Source: JAITMY01 sp031553765 (GTDB lineage Bacteria > Bacteroidota > Bacteroidia > Bacteroidales > UBA932). Taken from it: a stretch of DNA of 64,000 nucleotides. The stretch is taken from assembly GCA_031553765.1 (NCBI GenBank), contig JAVBKY010000008.1, positions 34,742 to 98,741 on the forward strand, given 5' to 3'. Of the stretch, positions 8,380-16,009 are shown one piece after another. The number at the start of each line of letters is the position of its first letter. The stretch's first letter is position 1. Made by a program: the position numbers and the translations under genes. The notes under the pieces were generated by a model. That model worked only from the letters and a program-made list of their open reading frames with translations, made no database searches and was not told where the DNA came from.

Positions 8380-8408
8380 CCCTAACAGGGTTTTGGACCC
8401 TGTTAGGG
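8380..8408. repeat. CCTAACAGGG palindrome, copy 3
   Basis: CCCTAACAGGGT, TTTGG, ACCCTGTTAGGG downstream of prfB. The loop differs from copies 1 and 2 while both arms are conserved. Confidence 0.8.
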
Positions 8409-8585
8409 TTAGTCCACAAACGGTAGCAGTAGGTGCCACTCTGTCAGCCTTCTGCCATTTGGCAGGAAACTTGCACATATTACCATGGCGATTTAAACGT
8501 TTTTACAATCCTTATTTATTAATATTTTGATTGTTAAATATTTAATTCGTAATTCTTAATTTGTAATTCGTAATTTTATATAGCA

Positions 8586-9164
8586 ATGTCAGAAGAAAAA
8601 GATTTAAACGGTGGTTGCGAAGAAAATGGCAACTGCAAAAATGGCGCTTGCGAGCAGCCCGCCGAGGAGCATATGGAGCGTGAAGAGACGAACGGAGCAG
8701 CTGCAGAAGCAAAGGCCGAACCTTCGTGGGAGGAAAAGTATGCCGAATCGCAAGATAAATATTTGCGTTTGGTAGCCGAGTTTGACAACTACCGCAAGCG
8801 CACCGCGCGTGAGCGTATGGAGTTGATCATGACGGCTGGTGAGGATACCATTAAGGGCTTGCTCAACATTATGGATGATTTTGAGCGTGCCGAAAAAGCT
8901 GCAGAAACTACGCAGGATGTAGATTCGCTACGTGAGGGCACTAAGTTGATTCACCAAAAGTTGATGGACTACCTCGGCAGCAAGGGCGTAAAAGTAATTG
9001 AGTCGGCTGTGGGTGGCGATTTTGATACCGACTTGCACGATGCCGTAACCAAATTCCCTGCTCCCGACGAGGCGCACAAGAATAAAATTATTGACACCGT
9101 GCAGAAGGGCTATAAGCTCAACGATAAGGTGATTCGTTATGCTAAAGTGGTAGTAGGAGAGTAA
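8586..9164 (+). CDS. grpE: Nucleotide exchange factor GrpE
   Basis: 192 residues. GrpE releases ADP from DnaK. An acidic, low-complexity N-terminal region (about 1-55) precedes the long coiled-coil helix and the conserved core YLRLVAEFDNYRKRTARE. The C-terminal beta domain includes VGGDFDTDLHDAV and the final KVIRYAKVVVGE. dnaJ follows 87 bases downstream on the same strand, so the two are probably co-transcribed; dnaK is not in the window. The region 8512-8580 just upstream is made of repeated AATTCGTAATT-like units. Confidence 0.96.
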   Translation: MSEEKDLNGGCEENGNCKNGACEQPAEEHMEREETNGAAAEAKAEPSWEEKYAESQDKYLRLVAEFDNYRKRTARERMELIMTAGEDTIKGLLNIMDDFERAEKAAETTQDVDSLREGTKLIHQKLMDYLGSKGVKVIESAVGGDFDTDLHDAVTKFPAPDEAHKNKIIDTVQKGYKLNDKVIRYAKVVVGE

Positions 9165-9251
9165 AGAAATTGACAATTTTATTATTTACAATTGACGATT
9201 GAATGCGCGTTAAATTGTAATCGTAAATCGTCAAATTGTAAATCAAAATTC

Positions 9252-10421
9252 ATGTCAACAAAGAGAGACTATTACGAGATATTAGGAGTAAGCAAAGGCT
9301 CCACTGCGGAAGAAATAAAAAAGGCTTACCGTAAAAAGGCCATTGAGTTTCACCCCGATAAAAACCCCGGCAACAAAGAGGCGGAGGAAAAGTTTAAGGA
9401 GGCTGCCGAGGCTTACGATGTGCTTAGCACGCCTGAAAAGCGCCAACGTTACGACCAGTTTGGCCACGCGGGCATGAGCAACAACGGTATGGGAGGTGGC
9501 TACGGTGGTGGCGGCTTCAGCATGGACGATATCTTCTCCAACTTCGGCGATATCTTTGGCGGAGCCTTTGGTGGTGGCTTCAGTAACTTCGGTGGCTTTG
9601 GTGGTGGTGGAGGGCGTGGTCGCACGGCAAACTACGGCTCTGATATTCGCGTTCGCGTAAAGCTTACGCTAAAGGATATTGCGCACGGCGTGGAGAAGAA
9701 GTTGAAGGTTGCCAAAACGGTTACCTGCAATACTTGCCACGGCAGCGGCGCTAATGATAAGGACTCGGTAGCCGCTTGTACCAATTGCCACGGCACAGGT
9801 CAGGTAACGCATACCGTAAATACCATGTTAGGGCGCATGCAAACCTCGGCTGTATGTCCTAAGTGTCATGGCGAAGGCAAAATTATTACCAAGCCTTGCG
9901 AAACTTGCCATGGCGAAGGAAATGTGAAGGGCGAGGAGGAAATTTCGTTCAAAATTCCCGCAGGTATGGCCGAAGGAATGCAGCTCAACGTGAATGGCAA
10001 GGGTAACGCCGCGCGCCGTGGTGGTCAAAATGGTGATTTGCTGGTGGTGGTAGAGGAGGAAAAGAATGAGGAGCTGATTCGTGACGGAAATAACTTAGTG
10101 CATAACCTGTTCATCAACTTCTCAGAAGCAGCGCTTGGCGCCAGCGTGGAGGTTCCCACGGTGGACGGTAAAGCCAAGATTGCTATCAAAGCCGGTACGC
10201 AACCCGGTACCATTCTGCGCTTAGCAGGCAAGGGTTTACCTACGGTAAATCGCTACGGTAACGGCGACTTGCTGGTATACGTAAACGTATGGGTTCCCAA
10301 AACACTGGATAAGGAGGAAAAGAAAACGCTTGAAAAACTTGCTGCTTCTGAAAACTTCAAACCCAAACCCGATGCCAGCGAAAAGAATTTCATGGATAGG
10401 TTGAGACGAATGTTTCAATAA
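9252..10421 (+). CDS. dnaJ: Chaperone protein DnaJ
   Basis: 389 residues from the ATG at 9252; an in-frame ATG 60 bases upstream lies in AT-rich repeat sequence and would add 20 non-conserved residues, so the MSTKRDYYEILGV start is preferred. The J domain (1-70) carries the HPD motif in FHPDKNPGN. A Gly/Phe-rich linker follows (about 75-135). The zinc domain has four CxxCxGxG-type repeats (CNTCHGSG, CTNCHGTG, CPKCHGEG, CETCHGEG), then two beta-sandwich substrate domains. It delivers clients to DnaK and stimulates its ATPase. Confidence 0.97.
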   Translation: MSTKRDYYEILGVSKGSTAEEIKKAYRKKAIEFHPDKNPGNKEAEEKFKEAAEAYDVLSTPEKRQRYDQFGHAGMSNNGMGGGYGGGGFSMDDIFSNFGDIFGGAFGGGFSNFGGFGGGGGRGRTANYGSDIRVRVKLTLKDIAHGVEKKLKVAKTVTCNTCHGSGANDKDSVAACTNCHGTGQVTHTVNTMLGRMQTSAVCPKCHGEGKIITKPCETCHGEGNVKGEEEISFKIPAGMAEGMQLNVNGKGNAARRGGQNGDLLVVVEEEKNEELIRDGNNLVHNLFINFSEAALGASVEVPTVDGKAKIAIKAGTQPGTILRLAGKGLPTVNRYGNGDLLVYVNVWVPKTLDKEEKKTLEKLAASENFKPKPDASEKNFMDRLRRMFQ

Positions 10422-10474
10422 TAATTGAGAATGGAGAATTGAAAATTGAGAATGAGGCGTGTGGGTTGTCACCC

Positions 10475-10560
10475 CTGAGCGAAGCGAAGGATCTCAAGTT
10501 TTGTACAAAATTTTCATAGAGTTCGTCATTGCGAGGAGGAACGACGAAGCAATCTCATCT
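10475..10560. repeat. Two REP-like fragments downstream of dnaJ
   Basis: CTGAGCGAAGCGAAGGATCT at 10475-10494 recurs at 24065-24084, and GTCATTGCGAGGAGGAACG with GAAGCAATCTC at 10525-10557 is related to the long inverted repeat at 29676-29788. Confidence 0.6.
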
Positions 10561-10604
10561 AAAATAGTAATCCCCGACAACTAGTTGTCGGGGATTACTA
10601 TTTT
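10561..10604. terminator. Bidirectional terminator between dnaJ and rsmG
   Basis: A 44-bp perfect palindrome with arms AAAATAGTAATCCCCGACAA and complement, followed by T-rich sequence on both strands. It sits between convergent genes, and its right end overlaps the rsmG stop codon by two bases. Confidence 0.9.
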
Positions 10605-11223
10605 ATTTTTTCACATATACTATCTTCTTCGTTTCAAAAAATTCCTCTTCGAAAAAATCAGATAGGGGAGTGATGCTCAAAGGTTGTTTTACGGGCTTCA
10701 GCTCTTCAGTTAAGTCGCCGCCCTTGAGGTAGAGAATGCCGTTAGGAATGCTACTCTTATCGCCGCGCATAATTTTAGGCCATACCCAACTCATAAAAGT
10801 GGGCAAGTCGGTAACAGCGCGGCTTACCACAAAGTCAAATTTTTGTGGAAGTGTTTCGGCACGCACTTGCAGGGCAGCTACGTTTTTCAATCCTAAGGCA
10901 TTTGCCACTTCATTCACCACCATTATTTTTTTGCCAATGGAGTCCACCAGCATAAAGGAGCATTGCGGAAACATAATGGCAAGCGGTATGCCGGGAAATC
11001 CCCCGCCCGTACCCACATCCAATATTTTTGCACCGTCGGCAAAAGTAGTAACCTTGACAATAGCCAGCGAGTGCAGTATGTGTCGCTCATACAGCTGCTC
11101 AATGTCCTTTCGTGAAATGAGGTTGATGCGCTCATTCCAGTGGCGGTATAGCTCATCCAACTGCGCAAATTGTTTGTTTTGTTCAGGGGTGAGGTTTGTG
11201 AAATATTTTGAAATAATTTGCAT
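10603..11223 (-). CDS. rsmG: 16S rRNA (guanine527-N7)-methyltransferase
   Basis: 206 residues from the ATG at 11223; a start 18 bases earlier would overlap the upstream sigma factor gene. RsmG methylates N7 of G527 in 16S rRNA using S-adenosylmethionine. The SAM-binding motif is KILDVGTGGGFPGIPLAIM, followed by the acidic VDSIGKK and the conserved VVSRAVTDL. It is the third gene of a tight minus-strand operon; one base separates it from the sigma factor stop codon. Confidence 0.96.
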   Translation of the reverse strand: MQIISKYFTNLTPEQNKQFAQLDELYRHWNERINLISRKDIEQLYERHILHSLAIVKVTTFADGAKILDVGTGGGFPGIPLAIMFPQCSFMLVDSIGKKIMVVNEVANALGLKNVAALQVRAETLPQKFDFVVSRAVTDLPTFMSWVWPKIMRGDKSSIPNGILYLKGGDLTEELKPVKQPLSITPLSDFFEEEFFETKKIVYVKK

Positions 11224-11224
11224 G

Positions 11225-11794
11225 CTATTTAGGGGATACAATCATTTTCATCAGCTGCTCTTTTGCACGAAAAAGCATAGTTTTTACGGTACCTATGGGA
11301 ATATTAAGTTCTGCTGCAATCTCTTCGTATGCATACTCCTTCATATATCGTAGTTCTATTATCTGTTGGTATTGAGGCTTGAGTTTTTTGAGCAGTAGCG
11401 AGGTGGTAGCCATATCTTGCTCTGCAATCATATTTTCCTCGGGATTGCGCTGCGCATTTTGCGCGTTGAAACTCTCGTCCTCCACCAGCTTATCGATGGA
11501 AACAGTGCTGCCGCGCTTGCGTTTACGCACAAAATCAATACAGCAGTTATTAGCTATTTTATAAACCCACGTGCTGAAAGCGTACTTGGAGGAGTAGGTG
11601 TGAATATTCTCAAAAGCCTTTGTGAACGCCTGCTGTGCTATATCTTCGGCATCGGCATCATTGCTTAGCCGTTTCTTTAGTAGCCGTAGCACACCCTCAT
11701 AATGGCACTCCATCAACATTCGAAACGCCTGCTGGTCGCCTTTACAGGCCTGCTCTATCCACTGAGTTTCTACTTTTGCGGCTTTGCCGGACAT
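11225..11794 (-). CDS. ECF-type RNA polymerase sigma factor
   Basis: 189 residues. Region 2 (about 25-95) includes DAEDIAQQAFTKAFENI and FSTWVYKIANNCCIDFVRK, which fit -10 recognition and core binding. A variable linker follows, then region 4 (about 125-185) with the helix-turn-helix YEEIAAELNIPIGTVKTML. No anti-sigma factor is adjacent. It overlaps the stop codon of the glycosyltransferase gene by one base (TAATG) and is followed one base later by rsmG, indicating co-translation. The regulated genes are unknown. Confidence 0.93.
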   Translation of the reverse strand: MSGKAAKVETQWIEQACKGDQQAFRMLMECHYEGVLRLLKKRLSNDADAEDIAQQAFTKAFENIHTYSSKYAFSTWVYKIANNCCIDFVRKRKRGSTVSIDKLVEDESFNAQNAQRNPEENMIAEQDMATTSLLLKKLKPQYQQIIELRYMKEYAYEEIAAELNIPIGTVKTMLFRAKEQLMKMIVSPK

Positions 11795-12963
11795 TACTTA
11801 ATTTTTTTTATTTTTTGTAGGTTGGGCTGCACTAAGGCTACAATAAATGTCAGTAGCGGAGAAATAATATCGTACACCAGTATCCAAAAAAATATTCCTT
11901 TTTCCTGCAACTTATTCAGCGCTTTCCTCATTATTACCATGCGTGTGATAAGGCGAGTGATTACTAGAGGAGCCATGCATAGCATGAGCAGGTAGTCGAG
12001 ACGTATAATGGCAAGTATCAGTAACACTAAAAATGTTGTGTAGAAAGATGTACGTGACAATATCTCGCAACGTAACCTCCAAACTCCGCGTTTACCCATG
12101 CTAAGCAGTGATGAGTATAGGCATTTTTGCTTAAACCACTGTTCAAAGGTAAGTACTTGCGACGATGATAATATCGCATCCGATGATATCGCAACACGTG
12201 TGTTTTCCTCGTTTCCGTTGCGGCACAAAAATATAGTTTCTTCGCTATTGGGGTATGAGTTGTAGTGTGCAAAACCTTTGCTGCGGAAAAAGAAAGACTG
12301 GCTAATGCCCATATTTTTTATGGTACAGCGGTATGGCTTTCCCAGCATAGCGCCATGCAATGAAAATAGTGCCGATACCACGCTGTCCGAACGCATGACT
12401 TTATCTGCAAGGCCCTCGCGTGGCTCGTTGCGACAGTAGCCCACTACCAGCTCCCCTTTGCTGCCAAAGGCCTGTTGCATGCTGGCAAGCCACTTGTTGT
12501 CGGAGGGCGCACAGTAGGGCTCGGTAAAAATAATATTGTCGTACCGTGCAGCCTTTATGCCTATGGTAATGGCTAACTTTTTATTGTGTAGAAATTGGTG
12601 GTCCAACTCAATAGTTGTAACCTGCAATTTCTTGTACTTGAGTTTTAGCGTGTACAGCAGTGCCTCCGTTTCATCCGTGGAGCAGTCGTTTACCACCACT
12701 ACTTCAAACTCGGGATAATTTTGTTCCAAATATAGCGGCAAGTTCTTCTCCAGATTTTGTTGCTCATTTTTTGCGCAAATCACCACCGATACAGGAGGTT
12801 TTGTACTTTTTCCCGTGTACGGCTTAATGTTGACTACGTGACGAAAGATACTCCAGTAGTAGTAAAATTGAATAAAAGCGCAAAGCGTAAAAATACCGAA
12901 GATGACGTAAAGATAAACGGGAATTTCGGCCCACTGAATATTTTGCAAAAAATTGAAATACAC
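11794..12963 (-). CDS. Family 2 glycosyltransferase, membrane-bound
   Basis: 389 residues. An N-terminal membrane helix (about 14-35) precedes a GT-A domain starting PPVSVVICAKNEQQN, with VVVVNDCSTDETEA as the nucleotide-sugar binding motif and a later GN-containing acceptor region. Two or three hydrophobic segments near the C terminus (about 305-385) resemble processive polysaccharide or lipid-sugar transferases. The donor and acceptor are unknown. It is the first gene of the three-gene operon with the sigma factor and rsmG. Confidence 0.88.
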   Translation of the reverse strand: MYFNFLQNIQWAEIPVYLYVIFGIFTLCAFIQFYYYWSIFRHVVNIKPYTGKSTKPPVSVVICAKNEQQNLEKNLPLYLEQNYPEFEVVVVNDCSTDETEALLYTLKLKYKKLQVTTIELDHQFLHNKKLAITIGIKAARYDNIIFTEPYCAPSDNKWLASMQQAFGSKGELVVGYCRNEPREGLADKVMRSDSVVSALFSLHGAMLGKPYRCTIKNMGISQSFFFRSKGFAHYNSYPNSEETIFLCRNGNEENTRVAISSDAILSSSQVLTFEQWFKQKCLYSSLLSMGKRGVWRLRCEILSRTSFYTTFLVLLILAIIRLDYLLMLCMAPLVITRLITRMVIMRKALNKLQEKGIFFWILVYDIISPLLTFIVALVQPNLQKIKKIK

Positions 12964-13096
12964 TTTTAATATAGGATGCTTTTAGGAGAGTAAATTCTTG
13001 TAGTTTAATTAAATTATTGATTGTTAGGTGTTTGTTGTTTTCTTTGCACCACGAAAATCAAACTACAATTTTACTAAAGATTTTGGAAATTCCGCC

Positions 13097-13104
13097 TATC
13101 TTTG
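13097..13104 (+). promoter_or_regulatory. -7 box upstream of tgt
   Basis: TATCTTTG fits TAnnTTTG, about 100 bases before the tgt start. The best TTTG lies too close, so the -33 element is unclear. The rest of 12964-13204 shows nothing else. Confidence 0.4.
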
Positions 13105-13204
13105 TAATTCTATTTTTATAACGAGAAAAAGGTAGAAATTACATAACTTTTAACGGAGAAGCAGCTTGCGTTAGCGAGGAATGACGGACTAATGCAAATT
13201 TTTT

Positions 13205-14335
13205 ATGACTTTTGAATTAACTCATACCGACGCCGAAAGTTCGGCGCGCTGTGGTTGTCTTCATACGGCACATGGCGATATTCACACGCCCATATTCATG
13301 CCGGTGGGCACAGTGGCTACGGTCAAGGGCGTTTTTCATCGCGATTTATCGCATGAGGTAGGTGCCGAAATTATACTTGGCAATACCTACCATCTTTATC
13401 TTCGTCCGGGCTTAGAGGTGCTGGAGGAGGCAGGGGGATTGCATAAATTTTCGTCGTGGGACAAACCTATACTCACTGATAGTGGTGGTTACCAAGTTTT
13501 TTCACTGGCCGATAATCGTAAGTTGACCGAAGAAGGTTGCGTTTTTCAATCGCACATCGACGGCTCGCGCCACTTGTTTACCCCCGAAAATGTCGTAGAT
13601 ATTCAGCGTACCATTGGTGCCGACATTATTATGGCGCTGGATGAATGTCCGCCCGGAACAGCGGAGTATGACTACGCAAAAAAATCGTTGGGGCTTACCC
13701 AACGTTGGTTGGAGCGTGGCGTGAAGCACTTTGATGAAACAGAGCCAAAGTATGGCTATGAGCAAACATTTTTCCCTATAGTGCAGGGTTGCGTGTATCC
13801 CGATTTGCGCAAGGCAGCAGCTGAACATGCTGCTGCGCTCAATAGGGAGGGCTATGCCATTGGTGGATTGGCGGTAGGCGAGCCTGCCGAGCAAATGTAC
13901 CAAATGATAGAGGTGGTCAACGCTATTTTACCTAAAGATAAGCCGCGCTACCTGATGGGAGTGGGTACGCCCGAAAACTTGCTGGAGGCGATTGAGCGTG
14001 GCGTGGATATGTTCGATTGCGTAATGCCTACGCGTAACGGGCGCAATGGCATGCTGTTTACCTCGCGGGGCATAATGAATATGCGTAACCAAAAGTGGGC
14101 GCGCGATTTTAGCCCTATTGACGAAAATGGTACTACCTTTGTAGATCATACGTACAGTAAGGCATACCTGCGCCATCTGTTTGTAGCCGATGAAATGTTG
14201 GGCGCGCAAATTGCCAGCTTGCATAACCTTGGTTTTTACCTATGGTTGGTACGCGAGGCGCGCGCGAACATTATGCGGGGCACTTTTACCGCGTGGAAGC
14301 GTGATATGGTAAAAAAAGTTTCGACAAGAATTTAA
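13205..14335 (+). CDS. tgt: Queuine/preQ1 tRNA-ribosyltransferase
   Basis: 376 residues. Tgt exchanges guanine 34 of GUN-anticodon tRNAs for the queuosine precursor. The TIM-barrel fold shows GNTYHLYLRPG, the catalytic Asp in DSGGYQVFSL, the base-binding GGLAVGEP and the second catalytic Asp in FDCVMPTRNGRNG. The C-terminal zinc site of the family normally has CxCxxC plus a distal His; here the corresponding stretch reads SPIDENGTTFVDHTYSKAYL, with no cysteines, while the His in SLHNL remains. Length and catalytic core are complete, so this looks like a natural zinc-less variant rather than damage. Confidence 0.95.
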   Translation: MTFELTHTDAESSARCGCLHTAHGDIHTPIFMPVGTVATVKGVFHRDLSHEVGAEIILGNTYHLYLRPGLEVLEEAGGLHKFSSWDKPILTDSGGYQVFSLADNRKLTEEGCVFQSHIDGSRHLFTPENVVDIQRTIGADIIMALDECPPGTAEYDYAKKSLGLTQRWLERGVKHFDETEPKYGYEQTFFPIVQGCVYPDLRKAAAEHAAALNREGYAIGGLAVGEPAEQMYQMIEVVNAILPKDKPRYLMGVGTPENLLEAIERGVDMFDCVMPTRNGRNGMLFTSRGIMNMRNQKWARDFSPIDENGTTFVDHTYSKAYLRHLFVADEMLGAQIASLHNLGFYLWLVREARANIMRGTFTAWKRDMVKKVSTRI

Positions 14336-14352
14336 AATACGCAATGTTGTTA

Positions 14353-14371
14353 TTGCGGGCTTGACCCGCAA
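14353..14371. repeat. Short REP-like hairpin
   Basis: TTGCGGG, CTTGA, CCCGCAA between tgt and the permease gene. The same ATTGCGGGCTTGACCC core recurs at 26703-26718. Confidence 0.6.
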
Positions 14372-14388
14372 TCTCCTAAAAGGGATTA

Positions 14389-15468
14389 ATGAAAAAGCTC
14401 GACTGGTACATAATTAAGAAATATCTCAGCTCCTACATCTTCATCATACTTGCGATGACGGTCATCATTATAGTGTTTGACACCAGCGAGCGAATAGATG
14501 ATTTTGTAGATAAAAAAGCTCCGTTAAAGGAGATAATATTTGACTACTACGGTAATTTTGTTCCGTATTTTGTCAATATGTTCAGCGGGTTGTTTGCCTT
14601 TATCGCTGTAATATTTTTTACCTCAAAGTTAGCAGGACACACAGAAATTGTTGCCATGCTTTCCAATGGTATTAGTTTCCGACGTATTATGCGCCCCTAT
14701 CTTTTAGTGGCTACGTTTATAGCTCTGGCCAACTGCTATCTTGCCAATGTTACCATACCCGCAGCCTCGCAAAAGCGCTATGCTTTTGAAACAAAGTATT
14801 TGAAAAGCGCGTACCAAAATCGCGAGCGCGATATTCATCGGCAAACGCAACGTGGCAGCTTTGCCTATATTGAAAGTTTTAACGTGCGGGACCAAATAGC
14901 GTACAAATTTTCGCTGGAAAGCATCAAGGATGATAAGCTGCAATCAAAGTTAACCTCCAACTATGCCAAGTGGGATACCGCACAAAATATATGGCATGTG
15001 CACAACTACGTAATTCGCACCATAGCTGATAGCGGCGAGGTAATACGTCAGGGCGGAGAATTGGATACGCTCATTACGCTTACAGGGCAAGATTTATCGG
15101 TGCGCGCTAACAAGATTGTTGTAACTATGGGATACCGAGAAATCAACGACTACATTGATATGCTGCGATTGCAAGGTGCAAAAAACGTAAGCGAGGTGCT
15201 GATAGAAAAGCATAAGCGCTTTGCTTATCCCATGGCAAGTATTATTCTTACCATCATAGGCGTGTGTCTTTCGTCGCGCAAAATGAGGGGAGGTATGGGG
15301 CTGCACATCGGTTTGGGAGTAGGCCTGAGTTTTGCTTATATTTTATTCCAACGTTTTAGCGAAATGTTTGTGCAGGCCGATGTGCTTACACCGGCCATTG
15401 CGCTATGGATTCCCAACGTGTTGTTTTTGTGCGTAGGCTTTTGGCTTTACCACAAAACACCAAAATAA
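14389..15468 (+). CDS. LptF/LptG family permease (YjgP/YjgQ)
   Basis: 359 residues with about six membrane segments: one near the N terminus (15-33), two around 55-80 and 100-120, and three near the C terminus (280-358), separated by a large soluble region (about 125-275). This is the layout of LptF/LptG, the membrane part of the ABC transporter that pulls lipopolysaccharide from the inner membrane. The N terminus (KKLDWYIIKKYL) and LSNGISFRRIMRPYL fit the family. The partner LptB ATPase is not nearby. Which of the two paralogues it is cannot be decided. Confidence 0.92.
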   Translation: MKKLDWYIIKKYLSSYIFIILAMTVIIIVFDTSERIDDFVDKKAPLKEIIFDYYGNFVPYFVNMFSGLFAFIAVIFFTSKLAGHTEIVAMLSNGISFRRIMRPYLLVATFIALANCYLANVTIPAASQKRYAFETKYLKSAYQNRERDIHRQTQRGSFAYIESFNVRDQIAYKFSLESIKDDKLQSKLTSNYAKWDTAQNIWHVHNYVIRTIADSGEVIRQGGELDTLITLTGQDLSVRANKIVVTMGYREINDYIDMLRLQGAKNVSEVLIEKHKRFAYPMASIILTIIGVCLSSRKMRGGMGLHIGLGVGLSFAYILFQRFSEMFVQADVLTPAIALWIPNVLFLCVGFWLYHKTPK

Positions 15469-15471
15469 ATT

Positions 15472-15548
15472 CAGTTACGAATTACGAATTAAAAATTACG
15501 ATGTTCGTGGTTTAATTCGTAATTCGCAATTAATAATTCGTAATTGAT
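15472..15548. repeat. Quasi-tandem AT-rich intergenic repeat upstream of smpB
   Basis: Alternating TTACGAATTACGAATTA- and TAATTCGTAATT-like units in both orientations, ending at the TTG start codon. It resembles the segment before grpE (8537-8577). Confidence 0.65.
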
Positions 15549-16001
15549 TTGCATCGTTCATCCAACATAGAAATAAGAAATCGCAGGGCAACGTTTGACT
15601 ACGAGTTGCTTGAAACCTTTACGGCTGGCATGGTGCTTGCGGGTACTGAAATTAAAGCCATTCGTGAAGGTAAGGCTTCGCTATCCGATGCATACTGCTT
15701 TTTTATGAATGGTGAGTTGTGGGTGAAAAATGCCAACATCTCCGAGTATCGCTTTGGTACGTATGCCAACCATAACGCTAAGCGCGATCGTAAGTTGCTA
15801 CTCACTAAGCGCGAACTTCTAAAGTTAGACCGTAAAACCAAGGAAAAGGGGTTTACAATTGTGGCGTTGCGTATTTTTATCAGCGAAAACGGTTTTGCTA
15901 AGCTGGAGATTGCGCTGGCACGTGGTAAAAAATCTTACGATAAGCGCGACAGCATAAAGGAAAAAGACCTTCGCCGTGAGCATGATAGGGGAATGGTTTA
16001 A
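15549..16001 (+). CDS. smpB: SsrA-binding protein SmpB
   Basis: 150 residues with a TTG start, chosen because no ATG lies upstream in frame and the conserved N terminus (EIRNRRATFDYELLETF) needs it. SmpB binds tmRNA and delivers it to stalled ribosomes. Typical motifs are GTEIKAIREGKASLSDAYCFF, GELWVKNANISEY and the basic tail KKSYDKRDSIKEKDLRRE. The tmRNA gene is not in the window. It ends eight bases before the convergent nucleoside kinase stop codon. Confidence 0.97.
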   Translation: MHRSSNIEIRNRRATFDYELLETFTAGMVLAGTEIKAIREGKASLSDAYCFFMNGELWVKNANISEYRFGTYANHNAKRDRKLLLTKRELLKLDRKTKEKGFTIVALRIFISENGFAKLEIALARGKKSYDKRDSIKEKDLRREHDRGMV

Positions 16002-16009
16002 AGCCCGAC

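Noticed and set aside
13205..14335. tgt as a damaged gene because zinc cysteines are missing
   Set aside because: Length, frame and catalytic residues are intact and the C-terminal helix is conserved, which argues for a natural variant.
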